64,000 bases of DNA from assembly GCA_964057225.1 (NCBI GenBank), contig OZ059900.1:14151638-14215637 (forward strand). The letters are read 5' to 3'. The stretch comes from Auanema rhodensis. Taxonomy: Eukaryota; Nematoda; Chromadorea; Rhabditida; Rhabditidae. The notes beneath the pieces were generated by a model, which saw only the letters and a list, made by a program, of their open reading frames with translations, was not told the DNA's origin and searched no databases. This document shows positions 39,831-52,184 of the stretch, one piece after another. Position numbers and translations under genes: made by a program. Positions within the stretch are counted from its first letter, which is position 1, and each line of letters begins with the position of its first letter.

Positions 39831-40315
39831 ATGTGGACTTCTGCTATGGTTCTGTCTCTTGCGACGGTGTCTGCTATAGTTGGTATTTCACTTGTTGGTA
39901 TTGCCATCGCGACAGATAACTGGACAGAATTTCAGGTACGAATATTTATTTATATTATTATGCGTTAATAATGATCTTTTTTGATATGACTATTTATGCG
40001 TTTTAAATCTTAACCAAAAATTTGATTTGCAAGCATAGCACAATCTTTGCAATATTCTTCGTTGTCAAAAAATAGAAGTATATAGCTATTTGCACTTGAC
40101 CTTCTACTGTTGACCTCTATTCTGAGCGGCTATTACTTTTTTCTCATATTCATAACCTTCATCGGTTAGCCTCAACCTTGTCCTAGGTTAAACGGCACAA
40201 CTAAGATGTACCCCAAGAAGATTACTAACTGACGCCATCGGCTTGAGATAAACGCGCCGACCTTGTGATAAAATATGTACGAATAAATGCACTATAGCTG
40301 TATAAAAGAAACTTC

Positions 40316-40353
<38 letters not shown>

Positions 40354-42497
40354 TTTATAGAAATATATATATATATATATATATATACTTATAATGATGA
40401 GATGTTGATGACCTCTTGGCATATAGGGCAGTTGTGCTAGGTAAATATTATTTATTGTGCATTACTGCCTTTGCTGTCTCGCAATGCTGCAAGTGTACAA
40501 TTGTAATCTATATAAAGCAAAAGCGTGTTTTGAATCTTCAGTTTTTCATAATACAATGCTTATAAGCATTATTTCTCAGAAAAACCTATTTTAGTCTGAA
40601 GAAGACACAACGTCTTGTTGCCTATAATAGAAACGGCCTTGAACAGCCAACAACTTGTTTCTGAAGACAATGGTATAGTTAGATTAAGTGGTAAAGAGGA
40701 ACAATGATAACGATCAATAAAAGAAAACCCCCAAGTAAGCTGGAAATCATGTAACTGAAATGAGGTTGAAAGGGAAAACTTGGTGTGAAGTGGGAACAAA
40801 ATTAGAAACCATTATTCATTTAGTGTTAAAGAAGCAAAAACTATTTCAATTAGAATGTAAATCTATATGTAAACGTGATAATTCAGGTCAATCGACGTGA
40901 AATTATTAATGGATTCCAAAGAGACAAAGATCAAGATCTTAGTGTACGGCTAAAAGATGCTTTCAGCCATCAATTGATTTATTTCTCACGTAGCTATGGA
41001 CTTTTTCAAATCTGCTTCCCAGATGCAGTTCCTTCCGGTATATTAGATTTTTTTTTCATTTTTTTCATTTTTCTCATTTCGATTCAGATATTGGTAGCTT
41101 CAACAAATTTGGCTCACCTTGCATTAATAACGAAGATTATTTCCCATTAGCATCTGAGCAAGAACAATTTTCTTCGAATCAAACTGTACGCTTATATTTA
41201 CTTCGCGCGACCGTTATTCTCTATGTTCTTGGTAAGCAAAACTTTTAATTTTCACTGATTCTGTTATGATAAAAAATAATCAATAATTTTTTTAAATATT
41301 TTCTGAAAATTATTTTTCAAGGAATTATTATGGTAGCCGTCTGTCTAATGACAGGAATCTTTGGTTGCTGGCGCCGATCTGCATCTCTAATTTCATCAAC
41401 CGCATTATTGTTACTGTTTGCAGGTATGTAAATACAAATGTTATATCTTTGCATAATGCTTCTATTATAGTTATGTTCTTGGCCTCTGGTATGATTGGCT
41501 GGCATATAGTCAATTATATGGAACGAAACATCCTTACAACATCTCCATATTATAAATCTTGGGAGCCAGTTAGTTTTTTTCGTGTTTTTTACATTCTCTT
41601 TAAAAAATAACCAATACAAATCATTTTATCAAAATATTATTTTTCGATAAACTATTTTGATTTAACATTTAATAACATGAAAAGTTTATATTACCGCTAT
41701 TTCATATGCTTACTGTTCATATTATATACGGTAAAAAAATTTTAATTTTATGAATAGTTAAATAACACTTTTTCTTCAGATTCTTAAGTCTACTACTCGA
41801 TTTAATCACGGATTCTCGTATATTGCTTCATGGGTTGGAATCATTTTCCTGCTCATCTCCACCATTTTTATGTACTTTGCCAAGAGAACGATTAAGGTAA
41901 ATACAAAAAATCATGTATTATACTGTTCACGTTTAAAGCGTGACATGATATTTCAAAGACAAAGCATAGCAAATATTTTATCAAAGAACAACGAAAACAA
42001 AAGAAAATAAGTGTCACGTTCACATTGAACGCTATCGGAACTTATCGTGTAAGACAAATCTTAGTGAAAAAATAAAAATGAAATTTAGTTTTCTGATACT
42101 AGAAAGGGTTTGAGTTTACAAAGAAGTTTTTGAAGAGAAAATAAATTCTGACTAAAAAACTAAGGTTGACCTTTCTCACATTACAGAAGGAACACGAAAT
42201 GATGTTGGCAGCCAAATCTGGAGCATACATAATGCCATACGACAAACCTGCTATGATGATCCCTTATGGATATAATACGTATGCTGGTGAGTTTTTAAAG
42301 TAATTGTAACTTAATTCATTACAATTCACGTATTATGTTGTTGATTTTATCAATAATTATCGACTGTGTTTCAGGATACAATGGATATCCATACTACAAT
42401 CAGCATTCTAATAATGGATATTATGGTTATATGACCTATGGCCGTAAGTTCAATCTTGAATTTGTTGAAAAAAAAATTTATAATTTTAGGAAATTGA
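39831..42497 (+). CDS. Claudin/PMP22-superfamily four-pass membrane protein with Gly/Tyr-rich tail
   Basis: The ATG follows directly on a ttattttctag acceptor. Nine exons (39831-39935, 40887-41037, 41088-41231, 41322-41423, 41471-41568, 41780-41896, 42187-42286, 42375-42443, 42490-42497) sum to 297 residues. TM1 (AIVGISLVGIAIATDNW) is followed by a large first loop with GLFQICFP and SPCINNED, a Cys pair as in claudin-type loops. TM2-4 are RATVILYVLGIIMVAV, ALLLLFAVMFLASGMIGWHI and IASWVGIIFLLISTIFMYFA. The tail is unusual: PYGYNTYAGYNGYPYYNQ and NGYYGYMTYGRN. Nematode relatives include the Clc-like proteins, VAB-9 and stargazin-like proteins; I cannot choose between them. A final exon of eight bases carries the stop. 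Intron 1 is about 950 bases and contains a TA repeat. Confidence 0.75.
40317..40387. repeat. (TA)n repeats in intron 1 of the claudin-like gene
   Basis: Two TA runs separated by a short unique segment (gaattttatagaa), inside the long first intron. Confidence 0.85.
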
Positions 42498-43490
42498 AAA
42501 ACTTTCAATCCATCTCCACAACTTAAGATTTATTGGGATTTGATTTCCAAACTCGCCATCACGATTCATTGTTCAACTTTTCTGTTATTATCATAATCAA
42601 ACACTCCTATGCATTTTAATGTGTCATTGTATCCTATTCACAAAGTCTCCTAGCCTATACGTCGATCACAAAGCAGATATATGAGTATATTTTTGATTTC
42701 AACTTAATTACTCTGCTTTATATTCTTACGGCGTCGAAAAAATGTTCATTATCACAATTTTTTTCCTTGCCTTACTGTTATAGTTATGTCCTAATTTGTC
42801 TTATGCTATTATACACACACGCACATACACACATATATATGTATATATATATGTATGTATATATAATATATTTATATATACGTTTTTATAGTTGTGACTT
42901 TTTGAAGAATATCTTTTTTCGAATTTTCCAGCTTCAAAGTTTGCTTAAAAAGAAAGGAATGGTGCATATATTTCATTGATAAGTGGAAGTTTAAAGAAGT
43001 CGACATTTTAAAATGAAATGATTGGGTGAATGTAAATTTTGAGAAGGAGACCGAAAATACTAATTGCTTCTTCCCGGTCCTCAAAGACAAGAAAGAGACT
43101 AGAAAGCGACATGTCCCGTTGGTTTTGTGAGAGTTCTAGATATCGGACTTGTTGTCGAGAAAGAAAAGTCAATAAAAACAGAAAGATTCCTGTCTTTGTT
43201 TGCTGAATGGATTGCAAAGCAACGGTATTTACGTTATTGTTGCTCAACGGCCAGTTAACGACATCTCGAAAACGTTTATCAGCTTCTACACCACTTCTTA
43301 TCCTGTTTATCCGAATATACACTGCTGCATTAATGCTCTACTTCATCAAAAACGTTGAAAATTCAAAAGTTTTTGATGTTTCAGTTTTTAATTTTTAAAC
43401 TTACACTTTTTTCTATTTCACATGCTTTTATTGTTTATAAATCTCAAAAATCATTTCTTTTTAAAATTTTGTAGTTATTCAACAGTCCGT
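42498..43490. other. Intergenic with CA/TA repeat
   Basis: No supported gene. It holds the 3' end of the claudin-like gene, a mixed CA/TA repeat at 42811-42881 and the promoter of the next plus-strand gene. Open frames at 43008-43322 (-) and 43207-43398 (+) overlap antisense and have no domain. Confidence 0.45.
42811..42881. repeat. Mixed (CA)n/(TA)n/(TATG)n repeat
   Basis: Begins as ACACAC and turns into TATATG and TATA units in intergenic DNA. Confidence 0.8.
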
Positions 43491-46136
43491 ATGTCATTGA
43501 ATGCTCAAGATAGAAAACTTACTCCTCGTAATATAGCAAGCGATTTGAAAAGATTTTTACTTTCTGTTGAAAGTCCGACCGCAGGTAGGAGTGTACTTTC
43601 TGCAAATATCAATATCAATTTCTTCCAAAAATTCAGCAAACGTGTTAACATTATCTGATTGTGGTTATATATTATTAATTTTAAAGGATAAAGTTATTCA
43701 TGACTCATCAAGGCAAGCCTAATTCAAAAACAATATCTTATTCAGTTAAGTTTAGAAATGGGCAGTTTATACGAGAATTTGTTTCTCGTCCAATTAATGG
43801 AATTGAAGTTCTCACTCGAGTTGTCATGACCTTACAAAATATTATCAACGGACCTAATGATTCCAATGTTTCACTTCCAGTGTCTGCGCACGGATTAAAT
43901 ACTACAAATAAAAAAAGAAAAGCAGCGGTTTAATTTGAGTTTTAATAAAAAATACACATTTCTATTTGTTCAGGTTGCGGAAGCCGACTGTATAGAAGTC
44001 ATTAAAATTTTTTTGGAAAAATCTGAACTTGGTTGGTCATACTTTTTAGAATCAGCAACTGGAATGGATGCTGTTCTCTTATCGGTACACAGTCCTCAAT
44101 TAGATTCAAAATGTTTTGCTTTAGAGGTGAGGATATATAGTTTTTTCTTTATACCTTCAAAAATATTTTATTCTCAAACCACTGAGCTACTCAAATATCA
44201 TTATTTTTCTTGTTACAAGTTTTTCATATTCGCAGATATTATTATTACTTCTCAACCAAGAACACGGATTTATTGTTTTTATGAGAGCTCTTACTGCAAT
44301 GGCCACGAGAGTACGAGAATACCAACGATTATTGATATTTGTAACTCAGTTAAAGCATGGAATTCATACGCAAAAATTACATATACAGGTATAATCATTG
44401 TTACAAACACACCTTTCTGATCATAGTATCCATTTTAGATTTTAGTTGTAAGATTATTCAATAAATTACTTAGCGCAGCTCCTAATGCTGCTCATCAAAA
44501 TTTAATAATAGCCGAAGCATATTTAGCTCAATTCTCGCCAGATATGCTGGAGAAGGTTTTTGAAAAGTTTTTGTTATAAAAATCAAGTATTGTTTTTTTT
44601 CAGATTATAGCTAATCATAGAGGAGCATTAGATGGAGTTACAGTTTTGCTCGATGAACTTAATCAATGGAAAATGTTTTCTAACAAATTAAGAGAGAGCT
44701 CTTTCTTAGAGAAGTAACATTGAAGATTGAAGTTTTTTACTAATGCTCTTGCATATTGCAGATCTGACGACTTAGACATTGATATTCCAACTAGTGATAC
44801 TAGTAGCAGACGCTCGAGAGCAGGTATAGGAAAGACATCAAATGTTTGTTACCAATTTTTATTCATTTCTCACCTTCATTCTTAGGGGTCGACTACTATG
44901 TCCAAAAGTGTGGAAAAACAAAAGGCAAAACGATTAAATGAAAGGGATTCTATAGGACGAACTGCGAACAGTGGTTATTATCCTTCGACTTATGGTTATA
45001 ACACTCAAGGATCTTTTGTCTCAACAAGATCTGCACAGCCTATCATTAAACGTAATCATGGTAACAAAACATAGACTTACAGCTTGAACTTTTTTTTTAA
45101 AGATGACCAGAATAGTCCTAAAACATGGAGTACAGTTAAACAATACGGTACAAACAAGCCTGTTTCGTCGAACGAGTTAGGTATCATGCGTCGAGCAAAG
45201 AGTGAAAGTTCCATGCTTGCAAGTCAAAGGTTTTGAAAAAGCAACATTATAATATAAAAATTAATTTTTATTACTTTATAGAAATGATCAAGTTCAAAAT
45301 CAATCAATGTGTCGTGGCTTAAAACGTTATGATACAAAGCCTGTAGAATCAAATGTTATATATCATCCAATTCAACGCACAGGATTTTCTCGAAGGTAAA
45401 CTGATGAAAAGAATTTTGCAAAGTCGTTTTCTTTAGTGTACATGATTTATCCAATTTTGAAGACTCACCTCACAGAATAATATCTCCTCGTCCTTGTTCT
45501 GCGCTAACTCAGACATATATTCCTAGTTGTTCCAGAGTCGAGGAAAAGTTAGATAATACGTAAATAACACTTCAAAACTACATTTCTATTGCATTTTACA
45601 GACTATATTCCCCCAGAGATCGGCCAACGTCATCCCAAGCTCGCTTTGCTGAACCATTAGTTATTGAGAGCCAACCTCATGCTGGGTTCAGCTACCTATT
45701 CCCTCAACAACCTGTCGTATCTAGTGTGATAACAAAAAGGTCTACACTAGATAAGGATCAGAGAAAAGTAAATAAGCCCCATTTGATACAGTTAGTAATG
45801 CTGCGCTAAATTACAGTCTAGACTATATACACCGGCGTCTTCCCCTCCTATTGGTCATTTTTATGCTAACAACACAGGCATTATTGATCCGGAAGACTAC
45901 CACTCTAAATATATGTCGCGAAGCGATAGCAGAGCTCAATTATACCATCCAGTTGAGAAAGGAGTTATAGGCAAGTTAATAGAGGAAGAGTAGTGCATCA
46001 CTTAAATTTTTCAGGAGAAGATGTATTAGATGCTCTAAGTCAGTTCGACTATTTAGATGATTATGATCATGCTACAAAATTAGATCACATGGACAAAAAA
46101 GACTTCAATTACTCTGTCACATTTCAGAAGCTTTAA
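43491..46136 (+). CDS. Formin-homology-3 (GBD/FH3)-like armadillo protein without FH2 domain
   Basis: A multi-exon gene of roughly 670 residues. The N-terminal half is helical and resembles the GTPase-binding/FH3 region of diaphanous-type formins: DCIEVIKIFLEKSELGWSYF, LESATGMDAVLLSVHSPQLD, SKCFALEILLLLLNQEHGFI, RLLIFVTQLKHGIHTQKLHI, then LVVRLFNKLLSAAPNAAHQN and IANHRGALDGVTVLLDELNQ. The C-terminal half is low complexity, Ser/Arg/Tyr-rich (SSRRSRAG, RRAKSESSMLASQR, SRSDSRAQLYHP), and ends DHMDKKDFNYSVTFQKL. No FH1 polyproline or FH2 actin-nucleating domain appears before the stop. The start ATG (MSLNAQDRK) follows an attttgtag acceptor. Joining its exon to the next (frame ...MTHQGKPNSK near 43700) needs an unusual acceptor (ggataaag), so translation may start at 43700. 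The role (Rho-GTPase binding, scaffold) is inference. Confidence 0.6.
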
Positions 46137-46327
46137 ATAGCAATCTCGAATACTGTTTATGAATTGTTAAAAATGGAAAGCGCAAGCTTATTTACGAAAA
46201 CATTTAATTATTACAGAATACTTTGAAATAAAATTTTATTATATAAGCTTAGACATTAGCGAAGCGTTGACAAATTTTTTAGATATTAGTACATAATCAA
46301 GCGACAATTAAAAAAAGCTGCTTCTAA

Positions 46328-48937
46328 TTATTTTTTCTTTGGCTGTGGGTTGCGCGCTCCTTGAGTCGATTTCCCTCCTACTGATCCTTGACGACTAGTT
46401 GGCGTTGTTGAAGTGGTTGTTGCTTTTGTAGAACCATTGGTTTTAGCATTTTTTCCATCTCTATTCGCAGCATTTTCCGCCTTGAAACATGATTATAAGC
46501 TGAGAACATATTTTTCAATAAAACGAACTTTTGCATTTGTTCTTTCCCGATCCCAAAATTGTCTTAAATGTCGTCTGAGAATTTTTCCACAAGTGCTACG
46601 TGGTATTTCCGGTATGAAGAATACTCCGCCGCGCAACTCTTTGAATGTTGCTATTTTACCTGATACATATTGTCTTACTTCAGCGGAAGCTAAGAGTGGA
46701 TGTCCAGGGTTTTTGACAACAAAAGCAGCCGGAACCTTAATATCAACAAACAGCATATTGAATTACTCATCTTCCACGTACTTCTCCAGAAACATGATCT
46801 TGACGTCCAACTACAGCGCAGTCATCAATTCCTGGATGAGCGCGAAGAATTAGTTCTACTTCGGACGGGCATACCTAAACCAAAAATAAATAAAAAATGT
46901 TGTCTTTTTCAGCCGTAACCAGTGTTCCTTTATATTTTATTATATCTTTAATTCGATCCATAATATATATTTTTCCTGATTCATCATAATAAGCAGCATC
47001 TCCTGTATAAATGAACATTTTTAGTTTTTATAAAAACCTTACCTGTCTTTACATAACCGTTTGAATCTAATAGCTCTCCTGTGGCTTTCTGATTCTTAAA
47101 ATATGTTGGCACGACCTGTGGTCCCATTATCAATAATTGTCCTGGCTTTCTCGGTTGACAAATAGTTTTATTTTCCCAGTTCACAATCTTATAAAGATTT
47201 GGAATTAATTTTGATTTCCTTTATTCTTACTTTGATTAGCATTCCAGGTAATGGATGACCAACACTAGACAACGTTTCACTTTCATAAGGAGGTAATGTA
47301 CTCAAACCTCCCAATTCAGTCATTCCATATGCTAAATAACAAATTTTGTTCAAGAAAAAAAGCGAAAGTTATACTTTGTCGTAAATCTTTTATTTGTAAC
47401 CTTTCTTTTGCTTGATGCAATCTATTTGAATCAATCGGTGCTCCACCTACTAGTACGCTACGTAATTGAGGAACAGTAATATCTTTCATGCATGCTTCTG
47501 TGGAAAGCCAGTGAATCATGGATGGTGTTATATGAGCAACATTAATCTAAAAGTGAAATGTGTATTAGTTCAAGAAACACTCAACTATATTACCTGCATA
47601 TTCATTAGTGCGTCCATAAGAGTTTTTGGTTGTACTTTAGATAACATATACACAACAGCTCCATTTACAAGAGCATAATATGCAGACATGGCTCCAAATA
47701 TATGTGACAGAGCTAATGGTAATAAAAAACGTTCTTTTGGCTGAACAGGTCCGTAAAGTGGTAAGCTCATCTGCTGGATGTTGATAATCAACGATTTATG
47801 AGCTAATTCACATGCCTAAAGTATTGTGCATAACTGCCTTTATCCAAATATCTACTCACTTTAGGAAGTCCTGTTGTTCCACTTGTAAAAAAGATAAGCA
47901 TTGGATTTACCGCCGTCATGGATTCAGAGATATTAGTCGTATCTTGTGAATCATTCTCAATGTCATCATTCTCCTTTTCCTGAAATTGCTCATTCACGCT
48001 CACAGATCATATTTATAAAAAAACAAACTATTTTCGCACCGTCATCTGAGTTTTGTGATATTTTTTCTTCGTTATCTACTGGAATTCTATAATTAAAATT
48101 TTTAGATTTGAAACAGTTTTTTCTTGAATTTTTAAAAAAACTACGAACGGTAATGCTGCCGATGATTGTTCTTTTTTCATGACTGGCCTGAAAAGTAGCA
48201 TTTTTAAAAAAAGTTAAATTTGTTCTTTACCGTTTGCGTTCTTCATTTGCAATTGATTCTGAAGTCAAAACATCGTCAATAACTCGAATATGTTTTATCC
48301 GGCCACCAGTTCTCATTTGAGCTTTTCTTCGTACATCATCAGCCTAAACTATTACCAATATTACAAAATTACGGAACAAGTCTACCTTCTGCATAAATTG
48401 AGATTCAACTATCAAATGAGTAGCTTCACTCAAGTCTACTAGTTGCCAAATATCATCTACACCAAAAAATAGTTCACAGCTTTCAATTAAAGCTACTCAC
48501 CTACTGAATTATAACCGTTAACAACAACTCCAGAACAACCAATTATAGCGCATGCAAGATGAATAAATATTGACTGCCCTAAAGAAAAAAAAAGATTTTT
48601 TTGAAACTTTTGTTTCAAACCTGTTGTTCCTGTTATTACGGCAACTCGGCTATTAGTTGTAACCTGAATTTAAATTTGCTAAGAAAATTATGAATGAGAA
48701 CCTGTATTTCCTTGAGACGTGATACGCACATATCGCACCAGCCACGAATTTCGGAATACCGCCACTGTTTTCCAGTATCGACATCTACCTTCAAATTTGA
48801 AAAAAGTACAATAAAATTCGTATTAATACCATAGCAAGATGACTTCCATGAGATGCTATTTTATTAAAAAAATAATCAGTGAAGCTTTGATAGTTCACTT
48901 TATCCCAGTAAATCTGGAACGGATTTTGAATTTCCAT
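46328..48937 (-). CDS. Acyl-CoA synthetase / 4-coumarate-CoA-ligase-like AMP-forming ligase
   Basis: Members activate a carboxylate with ATP and usually transfer it to CoA. The frame starts [20 protein letters not shown] and holds the adenylation motifs in order: the P-loop signature [81 protein letters not shown] and the catalytic-lysine segment [14 protein letters not shown]. Length is near 620 residues. Two oddities are an acidic insert of about 45 residues ([18 protein letters not shown]) just before the P-loop, and a Lys/Thr/Ser-rich tail ending NPQPKKK instead of a peroxisomal SKL signal. The substrate cannot be read from sequence. Exons are joined by short gt-ag introns throughout. Confidence 0.88.
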
Positions 48938-49314
48938 TGTATATGTGCTTTGTGACTGGAGCGGAGAGAACTCGAAGACAGAGTAAATAACTGACTGAAT
49001 GAAATGGTCAGAATAAGTACGCTGTATTCGCTCCTCCTTTGTTTAAAATGCATGCATGATATTAAGAGAGGACGACATGACAAGTAAAGTGTACAAAAGA
49101 TGTGACAGGAAGTTGTTTGCATTAATAACTATAGCGTTTTAAGATGCTCAGCATGCAATTCTAAGATGATGTCTTCAGATTAATCATTTTCTTTTGTTGT
49201 ACAAAGTTTTATGTCCTAGAAAATCGAAAAATAAAATTTTCGACAGAAGTTGAACTTCAATTCTTTTATGGAGTTTCTAAATTTTTACATTGATTCTAAA
49301 AAATTCAGGATTTG
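48938..49314. other. Divergent intergenic region
   Basis: About 380 bases between the ligase gene (-) and the small plus-strand gene. It probably carries both promoters; no motif stands out. Confidence 0.45.
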
Positions 49315-49603
49315 ATGATATCGTTTGAAGAACTGGCTACCTTGTTTGCACAAATATGGATGGTCGCTAGTTGCACCTGTCGTTTAAAAAGAAGTAAATC
49401 GCTGTCACACTTGAGCTGCATTACTACTGATCCTTGGATTGACGAACAATTAATCGAGTGTAGTAAATTAGCTCTGTAAGCTAAATTTTTTTCAATAATT
49501 AGTTTTACTGTTCAGCGATCGTGAAATGACTGAACAACAATCTGAAATAGACAATTTCGCTGACAGCATGGACAGTTTATTAAACGAAAAAGCAGAATTT
49601 TGA
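49315..49603 (+). CDS. Small protein of 82 residues, unknown
   Basis: Two exons (49315-49475, 49516-49603) joined across a 40-base gt-ag intron give an exact open frame of 82 residues. The ATG sits five bases behind an aaattcag acceptor. The product starts MISFEELATLFAQIWMVASC and contains TTDPWIDEQLIECSKLALDR, then an acidic, probably helical or coiled-coil end (REMTEQQSEIDNFADSM...LLNEKAEF). There is no signal peptide. I do not recognise it. Small size, a clean splice and a possible trans-splice site argue for a real gene; the lack of a known family argues for caution. Confidence 0.5.
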
Positions 49604-49776
49604 AAAACTGTCGTATGTTTTATTTGTTTGTATGTTGTATGAAAAGTGTTGTATGTTTCATTTGTTTAATATACATATATTAATTTTTAGAACAAACTTC
49701 TTTATATTTATTACAATGTTTTTGCAACGTTCAACGTATAGAATAACATAAAAAGTGAAGCTATTTTGAGTGTTTA

Positions 49777-52184
49777 TTAAATATTTGTTTCTTTGTATAC
49801 GAAACATGGAATTACGAAAGAATCACCTTGCCTTCTCGGTACCATTTTCCTATTTATAATGTTTCCACTGATTTTGACATAGCTGTGGCCATAAAGTGTA
49901 GGCCGGTCATAGCTTTTATTTTGCACTATATATCCATCACGTTCAGTGATATCGTCTGGCAATACCTAGATATGATACATGCTGGTGTCATAAAAATCAT
50001 GGTGATTACAACGTTACCTTTATATTATTTTCTTTAACAAGTTTGGCTACATTGGGACTTAACGGTTCATATAAAATATTTTTTTGTTGATATTGTAAGT
50101 CAGCTAATATATAATCAACACCTAATTCTCTTGCTTGTTTTGAATTGAGAACCGCACCACGTACTAAAGAACAGAATAATAACTATTTTTCAATTTTAAC
50201 CACCTTGTACTAATTTTCCACCAGCTGTTTTAATGACTTCGATGCCTGTATGTTTCAATATATGTTCACCAACTTGTAGTCCTCTGAATTTATAAGAGCT
50301 TGAAATTAAAAAAAAACTATTACGTCATGACTGCTCCTTTGGCATCCTCCATTTTGCTGCCAAGGTAATGTATTTTCCGAATATATTCTGTGCCTGCCAA
50401 GTCGATACACATTGTCGCTCTAATTGAGATATAATAAAAATAATAATAATTCAAAAAAAAAACTAACAAAGATAAACCAAAAATTATGTAAGCCATAGTG
50501 AAAAACATATAAACTTGCTCCGTTGGAACAATATCACCAAACCCTAATAAAAAAAATAAAAAAGTTATTTAAGAAAAACTCTTACCTACAGTAGCCATTG
50601 TAATAAAGCAAAAATAAAATGCTTCAAAATATTGCAAGTCTTCCCATTCCTGATTGTTTTAGATTAAAATATCAAATGACTAAACTATTTTACTTTAAAC
50701 AGAAAACCGCCAATAGCTGTGTATGCTAAAATTGCAAAAAGAACCATAAAAACAGGTATTCTTAATTCATCTTCCTCGGAATCCGAATCACTTGCCATAT
50801 CATCTAGATTGATAGAACCAGCCTACATATCATGAAATTTGTATTACATTATATGAGAGTACTTTTGATGAGCCCAAATCACTGGCTTGGCTTGCCGAAC
50901 GACCAGGATGAGTAGAAAATCGTTTAGAATGATTTCGGATTTTGGCACTTATCTAAAAATAAAAAATATATAAACTACAAAAAAATTATATATATTTATA
51001 TATATATGTATAATTTTTCTGAATTTTATATTGTTATATTTTATTTTTATTTGAAAACAGTTAAAATGGAGTACAGCAGTAGTTTCATGAATTTTTGATA
51101 AGATCTCTCTTTGCATGTGATAATATATTATTGTTTAGTTGAATGTTCGCTATTTACTTTTTCATGAATTTCTCAGATGAGCATAAAATTTTTGAAAGGC
51201 AGAAATTATTCATCAAAATGTGGAGACGAGCATTTTAAATACCTTGCGTTTGAAAGAGCGATAGAAACGATAGAGAAAGCTGAGGAATTCTGACAAGAAT
51301 TTTCCTATATCCGCTATTGTTACCAAAAGTAAAGGAATTCCAAATAAAGCAAAAATAATACAAGCTACTCGCCCAGGCGTAGTGGTTGGAACTAGATTTC
51401 CATATCCTAAACATTTTAATTAGTCATTGCTGTTTATATGTTTTTCTTGTTTCAATTATAACAAACCTATAGTTGTAATAACTGTTGTCGCAAAAAAAAT
51501 GCTGTTAGGAAAAGTCCATAATAATCCAGATCCTTTGGTTTTGTTTGTTAAATGAGCTTCATTTATAAATTGGTTCCTGTATGAAATGAAAATGTTTTTG
51601 ACCAAATTCTCAAAATATTCCTGATTAATAGAATTGAAAGCCTCTTTGGAAATTCGATTATCTGAATCCTAAACAAAATGATAATGAAGCATTAAATCTG
51701 AAAATGCACTTGTGTAATATTCCAAATATGTTCTTGAAAATCATCACGCAGTCCAAATATAGTTCGCAATTCAATATCTCTTTGCTATAGCAATTACATT
51801 CAATCAATTAAAATGTTTAAAAACTTACTATTAACTCGTTAGGGCCTTCTATGGCGTGAAATATAGTAGCGCCCATCATTAAATATGCAAATAACAATAA
51901 CACGAGACCGACATGAGGTAAAATTCTTTTCGCATACTGATTATATCATTTTATGAATGTTTTTAAACTAATATTTTACCTTGATATATTTTCTTTCTCG
52001 TGTTTCAAGATCGGTCTCATCATCTGATATGGGTGGGCCAGAAGCTGTTAAATCCAATTCCATTGGTATTTCATGTAAAGACGAACTTAGACTATCAGAC
52101 CCCTGGCATAAGAATGAACTTTAAAACATGAAATGAATGCTTAAGGACTACCATATCAAAACTATCATCAGTAGTCGTATACAT
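49777..52184 (-). CDS. Two-pore-domain potassium channel (TWK/K2P)
   Basis: K2P channels carry background K+ current that sets membrane potential. The frame starts MYTTTDDSFDM, then has a charged cytosolic segment and TM1 (RILPHVGLVLLLLFAYLMMG, then ATIFHAIEGP). An extracellular cap loop with NxT sequons follows, then pore 1 with filter TTIGYGNLVP, TM2 (VACIIFALFGIPLLLV), a cytosolic loop with KRKISAKIRNHSKRFS and acidic SDSDSEEDE, TM3 (VFMVLFAILAYTAIGGFLF), pore 2 with ATVGFGDIVP and TM4 (FFTMAYIIFGLSLATMCIDL). The long C-terminus ends FVIPCFVYKETNI. C. elegans has over 40 twk genes, and I cannot name the orthologue. Length is near 570 residues. Confidence 0.92.

Noticed and set aside
41317-41619. 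Minus-strand open frames across the claudin-like exons
   Set aside because: Shadows of the coding exons on the plus strand, which show membrane segments and valid splice sites.
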